Shown here: piece after piece, positions 1 through 12,200 of the stretch
Position numbering within the stretch: position 1 is the first letter of the stretch
How the letters are laid out: each line of letters begins with the position of its first letter
Origin: Bacteroidaceae bacterium
Lineage (GTDB): Bacteria; Bacteroidota; Bacteroidia; Bacteroidales; Bacteroidaceae
Direction: 5' to 3'
NCBI GenBank assembly: GCA_017448825.1
Contig: JAFSKR010000004.1
Coordinates: 1 to 57,808, forward strand
DNA: 57,808 nucleotides
Translations under genes and position numbers: made by a program
Notes under the pieces: generated by a model
Told to the model about the DNA's origin: nothing
What the model saw: only the letters and a program-made list of their open reading frames with translations
Database searches by the model: none

Positions 1-1669
<1,669 letters not shown>

Positions 1670-1772
1670 AAATTTAATGTACGATTTAACCATTTACAAT
1701 TTACCATTCGGCGTGTGTGCATCGCGTTAGCTAAATTGTACATTGTAAATCGCAAAATTGTAAATCAATAAT
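1670..1772. repeat. inverted repeat between atpD and atpC
   Basis: An imperfect inverted repeat: arm 1 at 1683-1703 and arm 2 at 1732-1751, both variants of GATTTACAATGTACAATTTA, with a partial third copy at 1755-1766. In RNA it would form a long AU-rich hairpin between the first two genes of the operon. It has no T-run suited to termination. A role in mRNA processing or in setting atpD versus downstream expression is possible but is inference. Confidence 0.6.
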
Positions 1773-1994
1773 ATGCATCTACAAATCATTACTCCCAAGG
1801 GGATGAAATATGACGGGGAGGTGGAAAGGTTCCAGTTCACGTCGGCTACGGGCATGATGGAGTTTCTGCCAGGTCATGCTCCACTGATTGCTGAGGTGAA
1901 GGAGGGCATCATTGTGACGGATATGGACGAGATGGATTGTGGCAACGGTGTGGTGAAGGTGGAGGATGACGAGATTGTGGTGGTGTGTGAGTAG
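1773..1994 (+). CDS. atpC: ATP synthase F1 subunit epsilon (short form)
   Basis: Epsilon subunit of the F1 central stalk, which couples rotor and catalytic head. At 73 residues it contains only the N-terminal beta-sandwich domain (motifs LQIITPKG near the N-terminus and LPGHAPLIAEVKEG at about 32-45). It lacks the C-terminal helical pair that inhibits ATP hydrolysis in E. coli, where the subunit is about 139 residues. Short epsilons of about 80 residues are common in this phylum, so this looks like the normal local form and not a truncation. It is followed 17 nt later by atpB; I see no atpI-like gene between them. Confidence 0.92.
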   Translation: MHLQIITPKGMKYDGEVERFQFTSATGMMEFLPGHAPLIAEVKEGIIVTDMDEMDCGNGVVKVEDDEIVVVCE

Positions 1995-2011
1995 TAAAGT
2001 TTAAGGGTAGC

Positions 2012-3016
2012 GTGAAAAGGTTTTTATACATATTATTATTGTGTGGGCTTTGTTTGCCTATGAGGGCTTCCAAGGAGGAGGGGAAGGTGGATATCCCCGG
2101 CATCATCTTCGGCCATATAGGCGACAGCTATGAGTGGCACATCGCGGAGGGGGCAGTGATTCCCCTACCCTGCATCTTGATTGGAGATGGGGGTGTGGAT
2201 GTGTTCATGTCGGACAAGCTGGAGCATGGGCAAACTTACAAGGGCTACCACATTGCTGACGAGGGTGACTATGCGGGGAAGATTGTGACGGCAGAGGGAG
2301 TGAGGCCTTTTGACATCAGCATCACGAAGAATGTGCTGGAACTGTTGATTGTGTGCGTACTGCTGTGCTGGGGGGTGCTGGGCGTGGCTGGATGGTACAG
2401 GAAGAATGGCTACAGAAAGGCTCCAGGCGGATTTGTGGGGGTGATGGAGGCTGTGGTGAACTTCATTGACAAGGATGTGGCGAAGGCGAGCATCGGGCAT
2501 GGATATGAACGCTTTTCGCCGTATCTGCTCACCGTGTTCCTCTTCATCTTGACAAGTAACCTGTTGGGGCTTATCCCTGTCTTCCCAGGGGGGGCGAACT
2601 TGACTGGCAACATTGCCGTGACGCTCACGTGTGCGGTGACGGCGTTCATCGCCATCAATTTCTTTGCCCCCAAAGAATACTACAAGAGCATCTTTTGGCC
2701 AGATGTGCCGATGTTCCTAAAGGCACCGCTGCCCATCATGCCTGCCATCGAGTTTATTGGTGTATTCACCAAACCTTTTTCGCTGACCATCCGTCTCTTT
2801 GCCAACATCATGGCAGGACACATCATCATCTTGGCTCTGACGTGCATCGTGTTTGTGACGGCTCAGATGGGGGCGGCGATTTGTGCTCCGATGACGGTGG
2901 TGAGCGTGCTGTTCTGCATCTTCATGAACTGCCTTGAACTATTGGTAGCGTTCATTCAGGCCTACGTGTTCACGATACTAACTGCCAACTTCATCGGATT
3001 GGCACATAACGAATAA
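2012..3016 (+). CDS. atpB: ATP synthase Fo subunit a
   Basis: Membrane stator subunit a, forming the proton half-channels against the c-ring. The 334-residue protein begins with a hydrophobic segment (residues 3-17) and a periplasmic-looking stretch of about 90 residues before the first core helix at about 107-128. The essential arginine is Arg261 in TIRLFANIMAGH. The C-terminal helix motif FIQAYVFTILTANFIGLAH (about 314-332) is also present. The start is GTG at 2012, chosen because it keeps the signal-like N-terminus. The long N-terminal extension is typical of Bacteroidota homologues. The gap to atpE is 139 nt and contains a G/C-run hairpin. Confidence 0.95.
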   Translation: MKRFLYILLLCGLCLPMRASKEEGKVDIPGIIFGHIGDSYEWHIAEGAVIPLPCILIGDGGVDVFMSDKLEHGQTYKGYHIADEGDYAGKIVTAEGVRPFDISITKNVLELLIVCVLLCWGVLGVAGWYRKNGYRKAPGGFVGVMEAVVNFIDKDVAKASIGHGYERFSPYLLTVFLFILTSNLLGLIPVFPGGANLTGNIAVTLTCAVTAFIAINFFAPKEYYKSIFWPDVPMFLKAPLPIMPAIEFIGVFTKPFSLTIRLFANIMAGHIIILALTCIVFVTAQMGAAICAPMTVVSVLFCIFMNCLELLVAFIQAYVFTILTANFIGLAHNE

Positions 3017-3077
3017 CCCCACCCCAAAAAAGGGAAAGACCTTTCGGGTATCATACAGAGAGAGAGACAAGTAATAA

Positions 3078-3401
<324 letters not shown>

Positions 3402-3402
3402 C

Positions 3403-3430
3403 TCAAGTTTCGCAAGTTGTATATCTTTGA
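3403..3430. repeat. 28-nt dispersed repeat, copy 1
   Basis: A 28-nt sequence starting two bases after the atpE stop recurs exactly, in opposite orientation, at 24065-24092 before the galacturonokinase-like gene. Read on + it contains TATCTTTG, a perfect Bacteroidota -7 element, here 203 nt before atpF. It directly abuts the inverted repeat at 3429-3583. Confidence 0.75.
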
Positions 3431-3590
3431 AGTTAACGAAGTTAGCGAAGTTATCGGTTCTTTGCGAGCAAAGCGCTTCGCGATGACGCTCGAAGTTAAC
3501 GACAATAGTTACGGACATTGAAACAACATTGAAAACTATCGCAAAAAGTATTGTCGATTACTTCGTTAACTTCGATAACTTCGAGCGAAG
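3429..3590. repeat. GAAGTTA(A/T)C repeat palindrome between atpE and atpF
   Basis: Positions 3429-3456 hold three successive 9-nt units (GAAGTTAAC, GAAGTTAGC, GAAGTTATC). Positions 3555-3583 hold the same units in inverted orientation, followed by a further GCGATAACTTC. The arms can pair over about 28 bases across a roughly 100-nt loop. The spacer otherwise contains no gene. It looks like a small palindromic repeat element lodged in the operon. Confidence 0.65.
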
Positions 3591-3631
3591 CGATAACTTC
3601 AGAAAGTTGAGATACATTATCTATTAAGCAC

Positions 3632-4117
3632 ATGAATCTACTCACACCAGACCCGGGACTTCTCTTCTGGATGGTTCTCTCGTTTGCCGTGGTGTTCTTC
3701 CTATTGGCACGATGGGGATTCCCTGTCATCGTGAAGGCTATCAACGAACGAAAGGAATTCATCGAGATGTCGCTACTCTCTGCCAAGCATGCCAACGAGA
3801 AGTTGGCAAGCATTCAGGCTGAGAGCGAAAAACTGCTGTCTGATGCCAAGACGCAGCAGAAGGCCATCATTGCGGAAGCCTTGCAGGAAAAGCAGAAGAT
3901 TGTCCAGGCAGCACAAGAGGAGGCACAAACTTCTGCCAACCAGATGATTGACGAGGCGAAGCTAAGCATTCAAGCAGAGAAGGAGAGAGCCTTGCAGGAG
4001 GTGCGGAGCGAGGTGGCAAGCCTTGCTCTCGATATTGCCGAGAAGGTGATAGGCGAGCGAATGAAGGATGCTGCCTTACAAAAGCAAACCATCGAAAAAA
4101 TGATTGATGAGTTATGA
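3632..4117 (+). CDS. atpF: ATP synthase Fo subunit b
   Basis: Peripheral stalk subunit b, which holds F1 against the stator. The 161-residue protein has a single N-terminal membrane helix (about residues 8-27) followed by a long Glu/Lys/Ala/Gln-rich coiled coil, ending in a segment (SLALDIAEKVIGERMKD) typical of the delta-binding end. Length is normal. The stop overlaps the atpH start in an ATGA arrangement, implying translational coupling. Confidence 0.94.
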   Translation: MNLLTPDPGLLFWMVLSFAVVFFLLARWGFPVIVKAINERKEFIEMSLLSAKHANEKLASIQAESEKLLSDAKTQQKAIIAEALQEKQKIVQAAQEEAQTSANQMIDEAKLSIQAEKERALQEVRSEVASLALDIAEKVIGERMKDAALQKQTIEKMIDEL

Positions 4118-4662
4118 ACAATGGCAGTATAGCAAAACGGTATGCCAAGGCACTCTTTGAGGAAGCCAGGGAGCAGTTTGTGGATGAACAAATCTACAAA
4201 CATTTCGGTATGCTGTATGCCATGATGAAAAAAGAACCTGATTTGCTCATCGCACTCATCAATCCGCGTGTCTCATCCGAAAAGAAATACGCACTGCTGT
4301 TGCTGGCATCAGGTCTTGACCCCGAAGCCACCACGCTTTACACACGCTTCATCTGGCTTCTGTTGAAGAACCGCCGCGAGAATCAACTCCGCATGATTAT
4401 CTTCATCTACAGAGATATGTTCCGCGAGTATCATGAGATTGACCGTGTGGTGTTCGAGACAGCTGTGCCTGTGGATGAAGATACCATTGACCGCCTGACG
4501 AAACGCATCCAGCGGCACACTCACCGCACCGTGGAATGTGAACAGAAGGTCAACCCAAAACTGATTGGTGGCTTCCGACTCCGCATTGGCGATCACCATT
4601 ATGACCATAGTTACAAACATCAACTTGAACAAATAAGACAACGCTTATGTCCGACCAGATAA
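4114..4662 (+). CDS. atpH: ATP synthase F1 subunit delta
   Basis: Delta subunit (OSCP homologue), linking the top of the alpha3beta3 head to the b stalk. The 182-residue protein starts with [14 protein letters not shown], the usual N-terminal signature, and ends with the conserved segment [14 protein letters not shown] at about 147-160. It overlaps atpF by 4 nt and atpA by 16 nt, the tight packing expected of a coupled operon. Confidence 0.94.
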   Translation: MNNGSIAKRYAKALFEEAREQFVDEQIYKHFGMLYAMMKKEPDLLIALINPRVSSEKKYALLLLASGLDPEATTLYTRFIWLLLKNRRENQLRMIIFIYRDMFREYHEIDRVVFETAVPVDEDTIDRLTKRIQRHTHRTVECEQKVNPKLIGGFRLRIGDHHYDHSYKHQLEQIRQRLCPTR

Positions 4663-6233
4663 AAGTGAGCGAGGTGACGGCGATGCTGCGCCAACAACTC
4701 GCCGACATCGATAACGAAGAGAACACGCTCGGCAACGAGACCGAGGTGGGCACTGTGCTGACCGTCAGCGACGGCGTGGTGCGTGCGTATGGACTCCGCA
4801 ACGCTGAGGCTGGCGAACTGCTGGCATTCGACAACGGCATGGAAGCCATCGTGATGAACCTTGAGGAGGACAACGTGGGAGCCGTTCTGCTGGGGCCTAC
4901 TGACAACATTGAGGAGGGCGACACCGTGAAGCGCACAGGACGCATCGCCTCCATCGCTGTGAGTGAAGGCATGGTGGGACGCGTAGTAGATACGCTCGGA
5001 CATCCTATTGACGGAAAGGGTGCCATCGAAGGTGAGACCTTTGACATGCCACTGGAGCGCAAGGCACCAGGGGTCATCTTCCGACAGCCAGTGAACGAAC
5101 CTTTGCAAACAGGATTGAAAGCAGTGGATGCCATGATACCTATCGGCAGAGGACAGCGAGAACTCATCATCGGAGACCGCCAGACAGGCAAGACCGCCAT
5201 CGCCATCGACACCATTATCAACCAACGTGCCAACTATGAGGCAGGAAAGCCCGTCTATTGTATTTATGTGGCTGTGGGACAGAAGGGTTCAACGGTGGCA
5301 ACCATTGTGAACACACTTCAACAGAAGGGGGCAATGAATTATACCATCGTGGTGTCGGCAACAGCCAGCGACCCTGCCGCCATGCAGTATTTCGCACCAT
5401 TCGCAGGTGCTGCTATCGGCGAGTATTTCCGAGACACGGGACGCCATGCGCTGGTGGTGTATGACGACCTCTCTAAACAAGCCGTGGCTTATCGTGAGGT
5501 GTCACTGATTCTGAAGCGTCCTTCGGGTCGTGAGGCATACCCTGGCGACATCTTCTATCTGCACTCGCGTCTATTGGAGAGAGCGGCAAAGATTATCGCC
5601 CAGCAGGAGGTGGCGGAACAGATGAACGACCTGCCAGACAGCCTTGCTGGGAAAGTGCGTGGCGGTGGCTCACTTACAGCCCTGCCCATCATCGAAACAC
5701 AGGCGGGTGACGTGTCGGCCTACATCCCGACGAACGTCATCTCTATCACTGACGGACAGATTTTCTTGGAGACAGACCTCTTCAATCAAGGTGTGCGACC
5801 AGCCATCAACGTGGGTATCTCTGTATCTCGTGTGGGTGGTAATGCCCAGTTGAAGGCCATGAAGAAGGTGGCAGGAACACTGAAAATTGACCAAGCACAA
5901 TACCGTGAATTGGAATCGTTCTCAAAGTTTGGTGGCGACATGGATCCTGTGACGGCATTCACCATCGACAAAGGACGCAAGAATGCCAAACTGCTCATCC
6001 AGAAGCAGTACTGCCCCATGCCAGTGGAGGAGCAAATCGCCATTCTCTATTGCGGCACCCACGGTTTGTTGCGTGACATCCCTGTGGAGAACGTCGCTGA
6101 GTATGAAACGACATTTCTGAACCTGTTGCGCTCCACACATCAAGAGGATGTGCTGGCACCGCTTCGTGCAGGAAAGATTGACGAAAACATCACGGACATC
6201 ATAGAGAAAATAGCTGCAAATATCAAACTATAA
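4647..6233 (+). CDS. atpA: ATP synthase F1 subunit alpha
   Basis: Non-catalytic nucleotide-binding alpha subunit of F1. The 528-residue protein carries Walker A GDRQTGKT at 176-183 and the arginine finger Arg395 in [10 protein letters not shown], which reaches into the catalytic site of beta. Length is close to the family norm. The start lies inside the end of atpH, and the stop is directly followed by the atpG start codon with no spacer. Confidence 0.97.
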   Translation: MSDQIKVSEVTAMLRQQLADIDNEENTLGNETEVGTVLTVSDGVVRAYGLRNAEAGELLAFDNGMEAIVMNLEEDNVGAVLLGPTDNIEEGDTVKRTGRIASIAVSEGMVGRVVDTLGHPIDGKGAIEGETFDMPLERKAPGVIFRQPVNEPLQTGLKAVDAMIPIGRGQRELIIGDRQTGKTAIAIDTIINQRANYEAGKPVYCIYVAVGQKGSTVATIVNTLQQKGAMNYTIVVSATASDPAAMQYFAPFAGAAIGEYFRDTGRHALVVYDDLSKQAVAYREVSLILKRPSGREAYPGDIFYLHSRLLERAAKIIAQQEVAEQMNDLPDSLAGKVRGGGSLTALPIIETQAGDVSAYIPTNVISITDGQIFLETDLFNQGVRPAINVGISVSRVGGNAQLKAMKKVAGTLKIDQAQYRELESFSKFGGDMDPVTAFTIDKGRKNAKLLIQKQYCPMPVEEQIAILYCGTHGLLRDIPVENVAEYETTFLNLLRSTHQEDVLAPLRAGKIDENITDIIEKIAANIKL

Positions 6234-7133
6234 ATGGCTTCACTGAAGGAAATAAAAGGAAGAATCGCGTCCATCAAGAACACGCAGAAAATCACGTCTG
6301 CCATGCGTATGGTGTCGAGTGCCAAACTCCACCACACACAGGGCATGACGGAGAAATTCCTGTACTACAAAGACCAACTCCAGGCCATTGTGGAGCGTCT
6401 AGGAGGGTTTCAACTCACATCCCCCCAACAGGAAAACGTGCATTCTGTTGTGCTGATTCCCATCTCTTCCAACAGTGGTCTTTGTGGTGCGTTCAACAGC
6501 AACATCAACAAAGCCACCTTCCAGCGCATTCAGGAATTGAAATCGCAAGGAAAGGAGGTTCTTCTGCTGCCCATTGGCAAGAAAATTGCACACGAACTGC
6601 AAAAGGCAGGGATTGACTGCAACCTTGGCTACTTCAACTTGATTCTGCACATCGAGAAGGGGGGCAACTTCGCTGAAATCGCTTTCCTTGTGGAGTATCT
6701 CCTCCAATTGCATCAGAACGGAACCATCGACAGCGTAGAGTTCTTGTACCATCATTTCAAGTCGATGGGTAGTCAAGTGATTCAAATTGACAGTTTACAG
6801 TTGACGGTTGACAAATCCGTGCAGCATGCAGACGAACAAAGTGACAGCCAACCCTCAACCCACAACCCTCAACCCTCAACCTACCTTACGGAGCCTTCTC
6901 CTGACGAACTCCTCGCCTCCCTGTTTCCCCGTCTGCTCAATGCACAAGCCTACGGCATCCTGCTCGACTCGCTCACCAGCGAACACGCTGCCCGTATGCT
7001 CGCCATGCAGACGGCTGACGACAACGCCAATGACCTGCTGAAAGAACTCACATTATTATATAATAAGACACGCCAGCAAGCCATCACAAACGAGTTGATA
7101 GATATTATGGGCGGTCAGAGTGGGAAACATTGA
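6234..7133 (+). CDS. atpG: ATP synthase F1 subunit gamma
   Basis: Central rotor shaft of F1. The conserved N-terminal helix (MASLKEIKGRIASIKNTQKI, through about residue 36) and C-terminal helix (LLYNKTRQQAITNELIDI, to about 291) are intact. Between them, residues about 186-218 form a Ser/Gln/Pro/Asn-rich low-complexity insert containing QPSTHNPQPST. At DNA level this insert (6789-6882) is built from short repeats resembling intergenic repeat sequence. The insert keeps the reading frame and falls in the globular domain away from the shaft, so the subunit is probably functional. This is the last gene of the operon, with a terminator 37 nt downstream. Confidence 0.95.
   Translation: MASLKEIKGRIASIKNTQKITSAMRMVSSAKLHHTQGMTEKFLYYKDQLQAIVERLGGFQLTSPQQENVHSVVLIPISSNSGLCGAFNSNINKATFQRIQELKSQGKEVLLLPIGKKIAHELQKAGIDCNLGYFNLILHIEKGGNFAEIAFLVEYLLQLHQNGTIDSVEFLYHHFKSMGSQVIQIDSLQLTVDKSVQHADEQSDSQPSTHNPQPSTYLTEPSPDELLASLFPRLLNAQAYGILLDSLTSEHAARMLAMQTADDNANDLLKELTLLYNKTRQQAITNELIDIMGGQSGKH
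6789..6882 (+). repeat. repeat-derived in-frame segment inside atpG
   Basis: Positions 6789-6811 show GACAGTTTACAGTTGACGGT, and 6848-6882 is a tandem of (C)AACCCTCAACC-type units. Such motifs are usually seen between genes in related genomes. Here they are translated as residues 186-218 of gamma. Confidence 0.5.
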
Positions 7134-7169
7134 CAAGACTCCCTACCTTGACCTGCTTCACAACAGAGA

Positions 7170-7210
7170 ACGCCCCTCTTCTCGCATTTGAGAGGACGGG
7201 CGTTTTTTTG
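7170..7210 (+). terminator. Rho-independent terminator of the atp operon
   Basis: ACGCCC (7170-7175) pairs with GGGCGT (7198-7203), with an inner CCTCT/AGAGG pairing, followed directly by a run of seven T. It closes the atp operon. Confidence 0.85.
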
Positions 7211-7219
7211 TTGTCATTC

Positions 7220-7588
7220 CTATTTCAAGAACACAAAATAGACGGCGGCTATCAGGCAGAGAAAGGCAACCGCATGGTTCCAGTGCAGTTGCTCGCCTTG
7301 GAACATCACACCCGCTATCACCGTGAAGACTGAGAGCGAGACCACCTCTTGAATCACTTTCAGCTGCATCAGCGTGAAGGGGCCTCCATTACCCACAAAC
7401 CCCATCTTGTTGGCCGGCACTTGCAAAGAGTATTCAAAAAAGGCAATCGCCCAAGAGAAACCTATGACTGCGATGAGTGGCCAACTATTGCTGATATTCA
7501 TTTGCTGCAGCTTCAAATGGCCGTACCACGCAAGGGTCATGAAGATGTTACTGCCAATAAGCAGGAGGATGGTGTAGATTCCGTTCAT
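7220..7588 (-). CDS. DUF486 / small DMT-family membrane protein
   Basis: A 122-residue integral membrane protein with four predicted helices (about 3-22, 38-55, 73-95 and 102-121). The N-terminus NGIYTILLLIGSNIFMTLAWYGHLK and the central FFEYSLQVPANKMG match the DUF486 family of the drug/metabolite transporter superfamily. No substrate is known to me. It is a single gene convergent with the atp operon, its stop just past the atp terminator. Confidence 0.8.
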   Translation of the reverse strand: MNGIYTILLLIGSNIFMTLAWYGHLKLQQMNISNSWPLIAVIGFSWAIAFFEYSLQVPANKMGFVGNGGPFTLMQLKVIQEVVSLSVFTVIAGVMFQGEQLHWNHAVAFLCLIAAVYFVFLK

Positions 7589-7610
7589 GTTTTTTCGTTG
7601 AATTCGGCTG

Positions 7611-7618
7611 CAAAGGTA
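7611..7618 (-). promoter_or_regulatory. -7 element for the DUF486 gene
   Basis: TACCTTTG on the minus strand, 22 nt upstream of the start codon, matches TAnnTTTG. No good -33 element was found. Confidence 0.5.
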
Positions 7619-7693
7619 GGAATTTATCGGGAATTTTCTCTCTTTTCTGAGAAATAATCATTTTGTCCATCCTTTTTGGGGCAGAAAGACAGA

Positions 7694-7722
7694 TTTTTTG
7701 TGAGATAGAAGACGTAACTTTG
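7694..7722 (+). promoter_or_regulatory. promoter of the sugar porter gene
   Basis: TAACTTTG at 7715-7722 matches TAnnTTTG, with TTTTTTG at 7694-7700 upstream (spacer slightly short at 14 nt). It lies 45 nt before the chosen ATG at 7768, which supports that start over the longer open frame from 7663. Confidence 0.6.
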
Positions 7723-7767
7723 CAGCGAAAATCAAACTTGACCTATACAAGAAAAACCTGTACTAAC

Positions 7768-9081
7768 ATGAAAAAAAGTTTCCTATACTTCATTTGCTCC
7801 GTGTCCGCCATGGGTGGATTGCTGTTTGGCTACGACTGGGTGGTCATTGGCGGAGCAAAACCTTTCTACGAGGAGTTTTTCGACATTGCGACCAATCCGA
7901 TTATACAGGGAGTGGCCATGAGCACAGCACTGGTCGGTTGCCTCATCGGGGCAATGGTAGCAGGCGCGTTGGCTGACAAATACGGACGAAAGCCGCTGCT
8001 CATCACAGCGGCGGTGCTGTTCACCGTGAGTGCCATCGCGACGGGGCTGTTCAACGACTTCACAATGTTCAACATCGCCCGATTCATCGGTGGCATCGGC
8101 ATCGGAGTGGCATCGGCCCTCTCGCCCATGTACATTGCTGAGGTCTCCCCTGCTCACATTCGGGGTCGCCTCGTCAGCCTCAACCAGATGACGATTGTAT
8201 TGGGTATTCTCGCCGCACAGATTGTCAATATGCTGCTGGCACGAGAGACGAGCGACCCCGAGGGCATGGCGTGGAACCTCGCATGGGGCTGGCGGTGGAT
8301 GTTCTGGGCAGAGACAGTGCCAGCAGCATTGTTCCTGTTGATGGCGTTTTTCATACCCGAAAGCCCTGTGTTCTTGGCAATGAAAGCCTCCCAGCCCCCG
8401 AAGGATGAGGGGTTGCACGAGGCACATCAATCGCCAAAGGCTGCATTAGCCCTCTCCCTTCGGGAGCTGGGGGGCATACGGAAGGTATTGCTGTTGGGGC
8501 TTGTCATCGCCGTGTTCCAACAGTGGTGCGGCACGAACGTGATTTTCAACTATGCCCAGGAAATCTTCATCAGTGCTGGCTACAACGTAGATGGCATGTT
8601 CATCAACATCGTCATTACGGGCATTGCCAACGTGGTGTTCACCTTCGTGGCACTCTATACGGTGGAGAAGTGGGGACGAAGAACGCTGATGCTGTTGGGT
8701 GCCAGCGGATTGGGTCTGATTTACCTGATTCTCGGCACTTGCTACCATTTCGAGGTGACAGGCATTTTTATGGTGGTGCTCGTCGTGGCAGCCATCTCCT
8801 GCTACGCCATGACCCTGGGACCAGTGACGTGGGTGCTCCTATCTGAAATCTTCCCCGACCGAGCCAGAGGCGTCGCAATGGCCACCTGCACGTTCGCCCT
8901 GTGGGTGGGATGCTGCACACTGACGTTCACCTTCCCCTCAATGAACGCAGCCCTCGGCAGCAGCGGCACGTTCTGGATCTACAGCGGCATCTGCCTCTGC
9001 ACCTTCGTCTATCTCTTCAGGGCTTGCCCCGAAACCAAAGGCAAGACGCTGAGTGAACTGGAAAAGGAACTCACCGCATAA
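7768..9081 (+). CDS. MFS sugar porter (XylE/GLUT-like)
   Basis: Twelve-helix major facilitator of the sugar porter family, probably a sugar:H+ symporter in the inner membrane. The 437-residue protein has GGLLFGYDWVVIGG (16-29), the loop 2-3 signature GALADKYGRKP (67-77), PMYIAEVSPAHIRGRLVSLN (120-139), PESP (198-201), QQWCGTN (251-257), EKWGRR (300-305), GPVTWVLLSEIFPDRARG (351-368) and PETKGKTLSELE (421-432). All are hallmarks of the family. The frame is open to 7663, but a promoter box lies inside that extension. The central cytoplasmic loop (about 206-233) is variable. The downstream DUF5107 and GH35 genes suggest a plant- or host-glycan sugar; the exact substrate cannot be read from sequence. 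Confidence 0.9.
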   Translation: MKKSFLYFICSVSAMGGLLFGYDWVVIGGAKPFYEEFFDIATNPIIQGVAMSTALVGCLIGAMVAGALADKYGRKPLLITAAVLFTVSAIATGLFNDFTMFNIARFIGGIGIGVASALSPMYIAEVSPAHIRGRLVSLNQMTIVLGILAAQIVNMLLARETSDPEGMAWNLAWGWRWMFWAETVPAALFLLMAFFIPESPVFLAMKASQPPKDEGLHEAHQSPKAALALSLRELGGIRKVLLLGLVIAVFQQWCGTNVIFNYAQEIFISAGYNVDGMFINIVITGIANVVFTFVALYTVEKWGRRTLMLLGASGLGLIYLILGTCYHFEVTGIFMVVLVVAAISCYAMTLGPVTWVLLSEIFPDRARGVAMATCTFALWVGCCTLTFTFPSMNAALGSSGTFWIYSGICLCTFVYLFRACPETKGKTLSELEKELTA

Positions 9082-9111
9082 CCCCATACAGGTACGCCCG
9101 CAACCTCTTGA

Positions 9112-9176
9112 CCGACGTGGGGCACGTCGGTCGACCGATGTGCCCCACGTCGGCAAGGCGGCGTGCCCCACGTCGG
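9112..9176. repeat. 42-nt near-perfect palindrome plus third half-copy
   Basis: 9112-9153 is a palindrome built on CCGACGTGGGGCACGTCGG around a central TCGA with only two mismatched pairs. A further half-copy (GTGCCCCACGTCGG) follows at 9163-9176, then TTTT. It lies between the porter and DUF5107 genes and could attenuate transcription or protect the upstream message. It is GC-rich compared with its surroundings and is probably a dispersed repeat. Confidence 0.7.
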
Positions 9177-9259
9177 TTTTGAGGTGACGGAAGCACCTGA
9201 AAAGAGATTCATCGCTCCATATTCAAGCAGTAACCATATCAAACAAAAAACATACAACT

Positions 9260-12200
9260 ATGTCAGTCAAAGCATGGAAAGAAGAGGTGGTCATCCCCAC
9301 CTACGAACCCGGGAAACCCGAGAAGAATCCCATCTTTTTGGAGAAACGTGTCTATCAAGGCAGCAGCGGTGTGGTGTACCCCTACCCTGTCATCGAGCGC
9401 ATCAGCGACGAGAAGACCGATGTGACCTACAACGCCGTCTATCTGGAGAATGAGTACATCAAAGTGATGATTCTGCCCGAGCTGGGCGGCAGGGTGCAGA
9501 TGGCGTATGACAAAATCAAGCAACGCCACTTCGTCTATTACAACCACGTCATCAAGCCCGCACTGGTGGGCTTGGCAGGGCCTTGGATCTCGGGCGGCAT
9601 CGAGTTCAACTGGCCGCAACACCACCGCCCATCGACCTATATGCCCGTAGATAGCACCATCGTTGAGAACGAGGACGGATCGGTGACGGTGTGGGTGAAC
9701 GAAATGGAGCGGATGTTTCACCAGAAAGGCATGGCAGGTTTCACCTTGCGCCCTGGCTGTGCGTATCTGGAGATTCAGGGAAGGGTGAGCAACCGCACCC
9801 CACTCCCCCAGACCTTCCTCTGGTGGGCAAACCCTGCCGTGGAGGTGAACGACGACTATCAGAGCGTCTTCCCTCCCGACGTAAATGCCGTGTTCGACCA
9901 CGGCAAACGGGCGGTCAGCAGTTTCCCCATCGCGACGGGCACCTACTATAAGATGGACTACTCGGCAGGTGTCGATATATCGAACTACAAGAACATCAAG
10001 GTGCCCACCTCCTACATGGCGGTCAACTCCAAATACAACTTCGAAGGCGGCTACGAGAACGACACCCACGGCGGTATGCTCCACGTGGCATCCCACCACT
10101 TCTCGCCCGGCAAGAAGCAATGGACCTGGGGCAACGGGGACTTCGGCAGAGCTTGGGACCGCAACCTGACCGACGAAGCCACCGCGTCCGATGGTTTACC
10201 CATCGGAACCATCCGCGAGGGCTTCCGCCCCTACATCGAGCTGATGGCAGGTGTTTACACCGAGAACCAGCCCGACTTCACGTGGCTCATGCCGTATGAG
10301 GAGAAACAGTTTGTGCAATACTTCATGCCATACCGTGAACTCGGCATCGTGAAGCAGGCCTCAAAAGACTTCATCCTCAACATTGAAGAAACCGACAATG
10401 GTGTCCGCCTCAAAGTGCTCTCCACCTCGAAACAGACGGTAGAGGTCATGCTGACAGACAAGCAGGGCAGAGCGTATTATCACCAAACCTTGACGCTATC
10501 GCCCGAAGAAGTCTTTGAACAGAGCGTCGATGTGAAGGGCACACCCATGAGCGAGCTAATGCTACAAGTTGGGAAACTGATGTGGATGGCAGAACCCGAC
10601 GACATCCGTCCCATCCCCGATGCCGCTGAAGCACCCCTTTCCCCACAGGACACCAAGACCAACGACCAGCTCTACCTCACAGGTCTCCATCTGGAGCAAT
10701 ATCGCCACGCCACATGGTCAGCCCTCGACTACTACGAAGAGGCTCTGCGCCGCGACCCCAACGATGTGCGTTGCCTCAACCAGACAGGTCTGTGGTACCT
10801 GCACCGTGGACGCTTCGACAAGGCTGAGACCTATCTGCAGAAAGCCGTGAAAATATGGCAAAAGCGCAACCCCAACCCTTACGACGGGGAAGCACTCTTC
10901 AATCTGGCACTGACTTTGAAATATCTGCATTGCCCGCAAGAAGCCTACGAGCTTTTCTGGAAATCCACCTGGAACAAGGCGTGGGCTGATGCCGGCTACT
11001 TCGAGGCTGCTTGCATCAGCACATCACAAGGACGCTACGACGATGCCCTCGACGAACTCAACCGCTGCCTCATCTTCAACCAGTGCCACCACAAAGCACG
11101 GGCATTGCAGGTAACCCTCCTTCGCAAAACAGGCAACCACGCTCGCGCCTTGGAGCTTGCCTCCCAAGCCCTGGAACTTGACCCCTTCAACTATGGCATC
11201 CTCTTCGAAAAGCACCTGCTCACCCAAGACGAGACGGTGATGAACGAGATGGTGGAGATGATGCACGGCAATATCTACAACTACCACGAACTGGCACTCG
11301 ACTATGCACAGGCAGGACTCTGGCAAGAGGCCATCGATGTGCTGACCCTCCCAGCCGTAGTCGAGAGACAGACACAGGCTTCACCCCTCACATTATATTA
11401 TATCGGGTGGGCAAAGGTGAGTCAGGGCAAACCCGAAGAAGCCAAGGCCTGCTTTGCCGAGGCGGAGCAAGTGGACAGCTACTGCTGCTTCCCCAACCGA
11501 CTGGAAGATGTCCTTGTGCTCAACACCGCCATCACTTTCCATCCTCAAGGAGCCAAAGCCCCCTACTACCTCGGCTGCCTCTACTACGACAAACGGCAGT
11601 ACGACCTGGCAAAGAAGTATTGGGAGATGTCCGAGCAACTTGCCCCATCCTTCCCCACCGTCCATCGCAACCTCGCCCTGCTCTACTACAACAAAGAACA
11701 CGACAGCGACCGTGCTCTACAAGAGATGGAACTCGCCTTCACCCTCGACCAGTCGGATGCCCGCGTCTTCATGGAACTCGACCAGCTCTACAAAAAGCTT
11801 CAGCGTCCCCATGCCGAACGCCTACAGAACTACGAGGCACTGCCCCACCTCATTGCCCAGCGCGACGACCTCATCCTCGAACACGCCACCCTGCTCAACC
11901 TGCTCGGTCGCTACGAGGAAGCCAAAGCCATCATCGACCAGCACATCTTCCACCCGTGGGAAGGCGGTGAAGGAAAGGTGAGCGGACAGTATCAGATGTC
12001 ACGCATCGAGATGGCGAAACAACTCTTGAAAACCGACCCGAACTCGGCAGAAGCCCGACAACTTCTGAAAGAGTGCCTCACCTTCCCCTACTCCCTCGGT
12101 GAAGGCAAACTCCACGGAGCACAGGACAACGACTTCCTTTACTTCCTCGGACGCTACGAAGAAGGAACCGCAGGCCCCACCGAACCCGCTGCTGCCATGT

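Noticed and set aside
3540-3600. Resemblance to loxP arms (ATAACTTCG)
   Set aside because: Only nine bases agree; spacing and core do not fit a recombinase site, and the units form a longer palindrome of their own.
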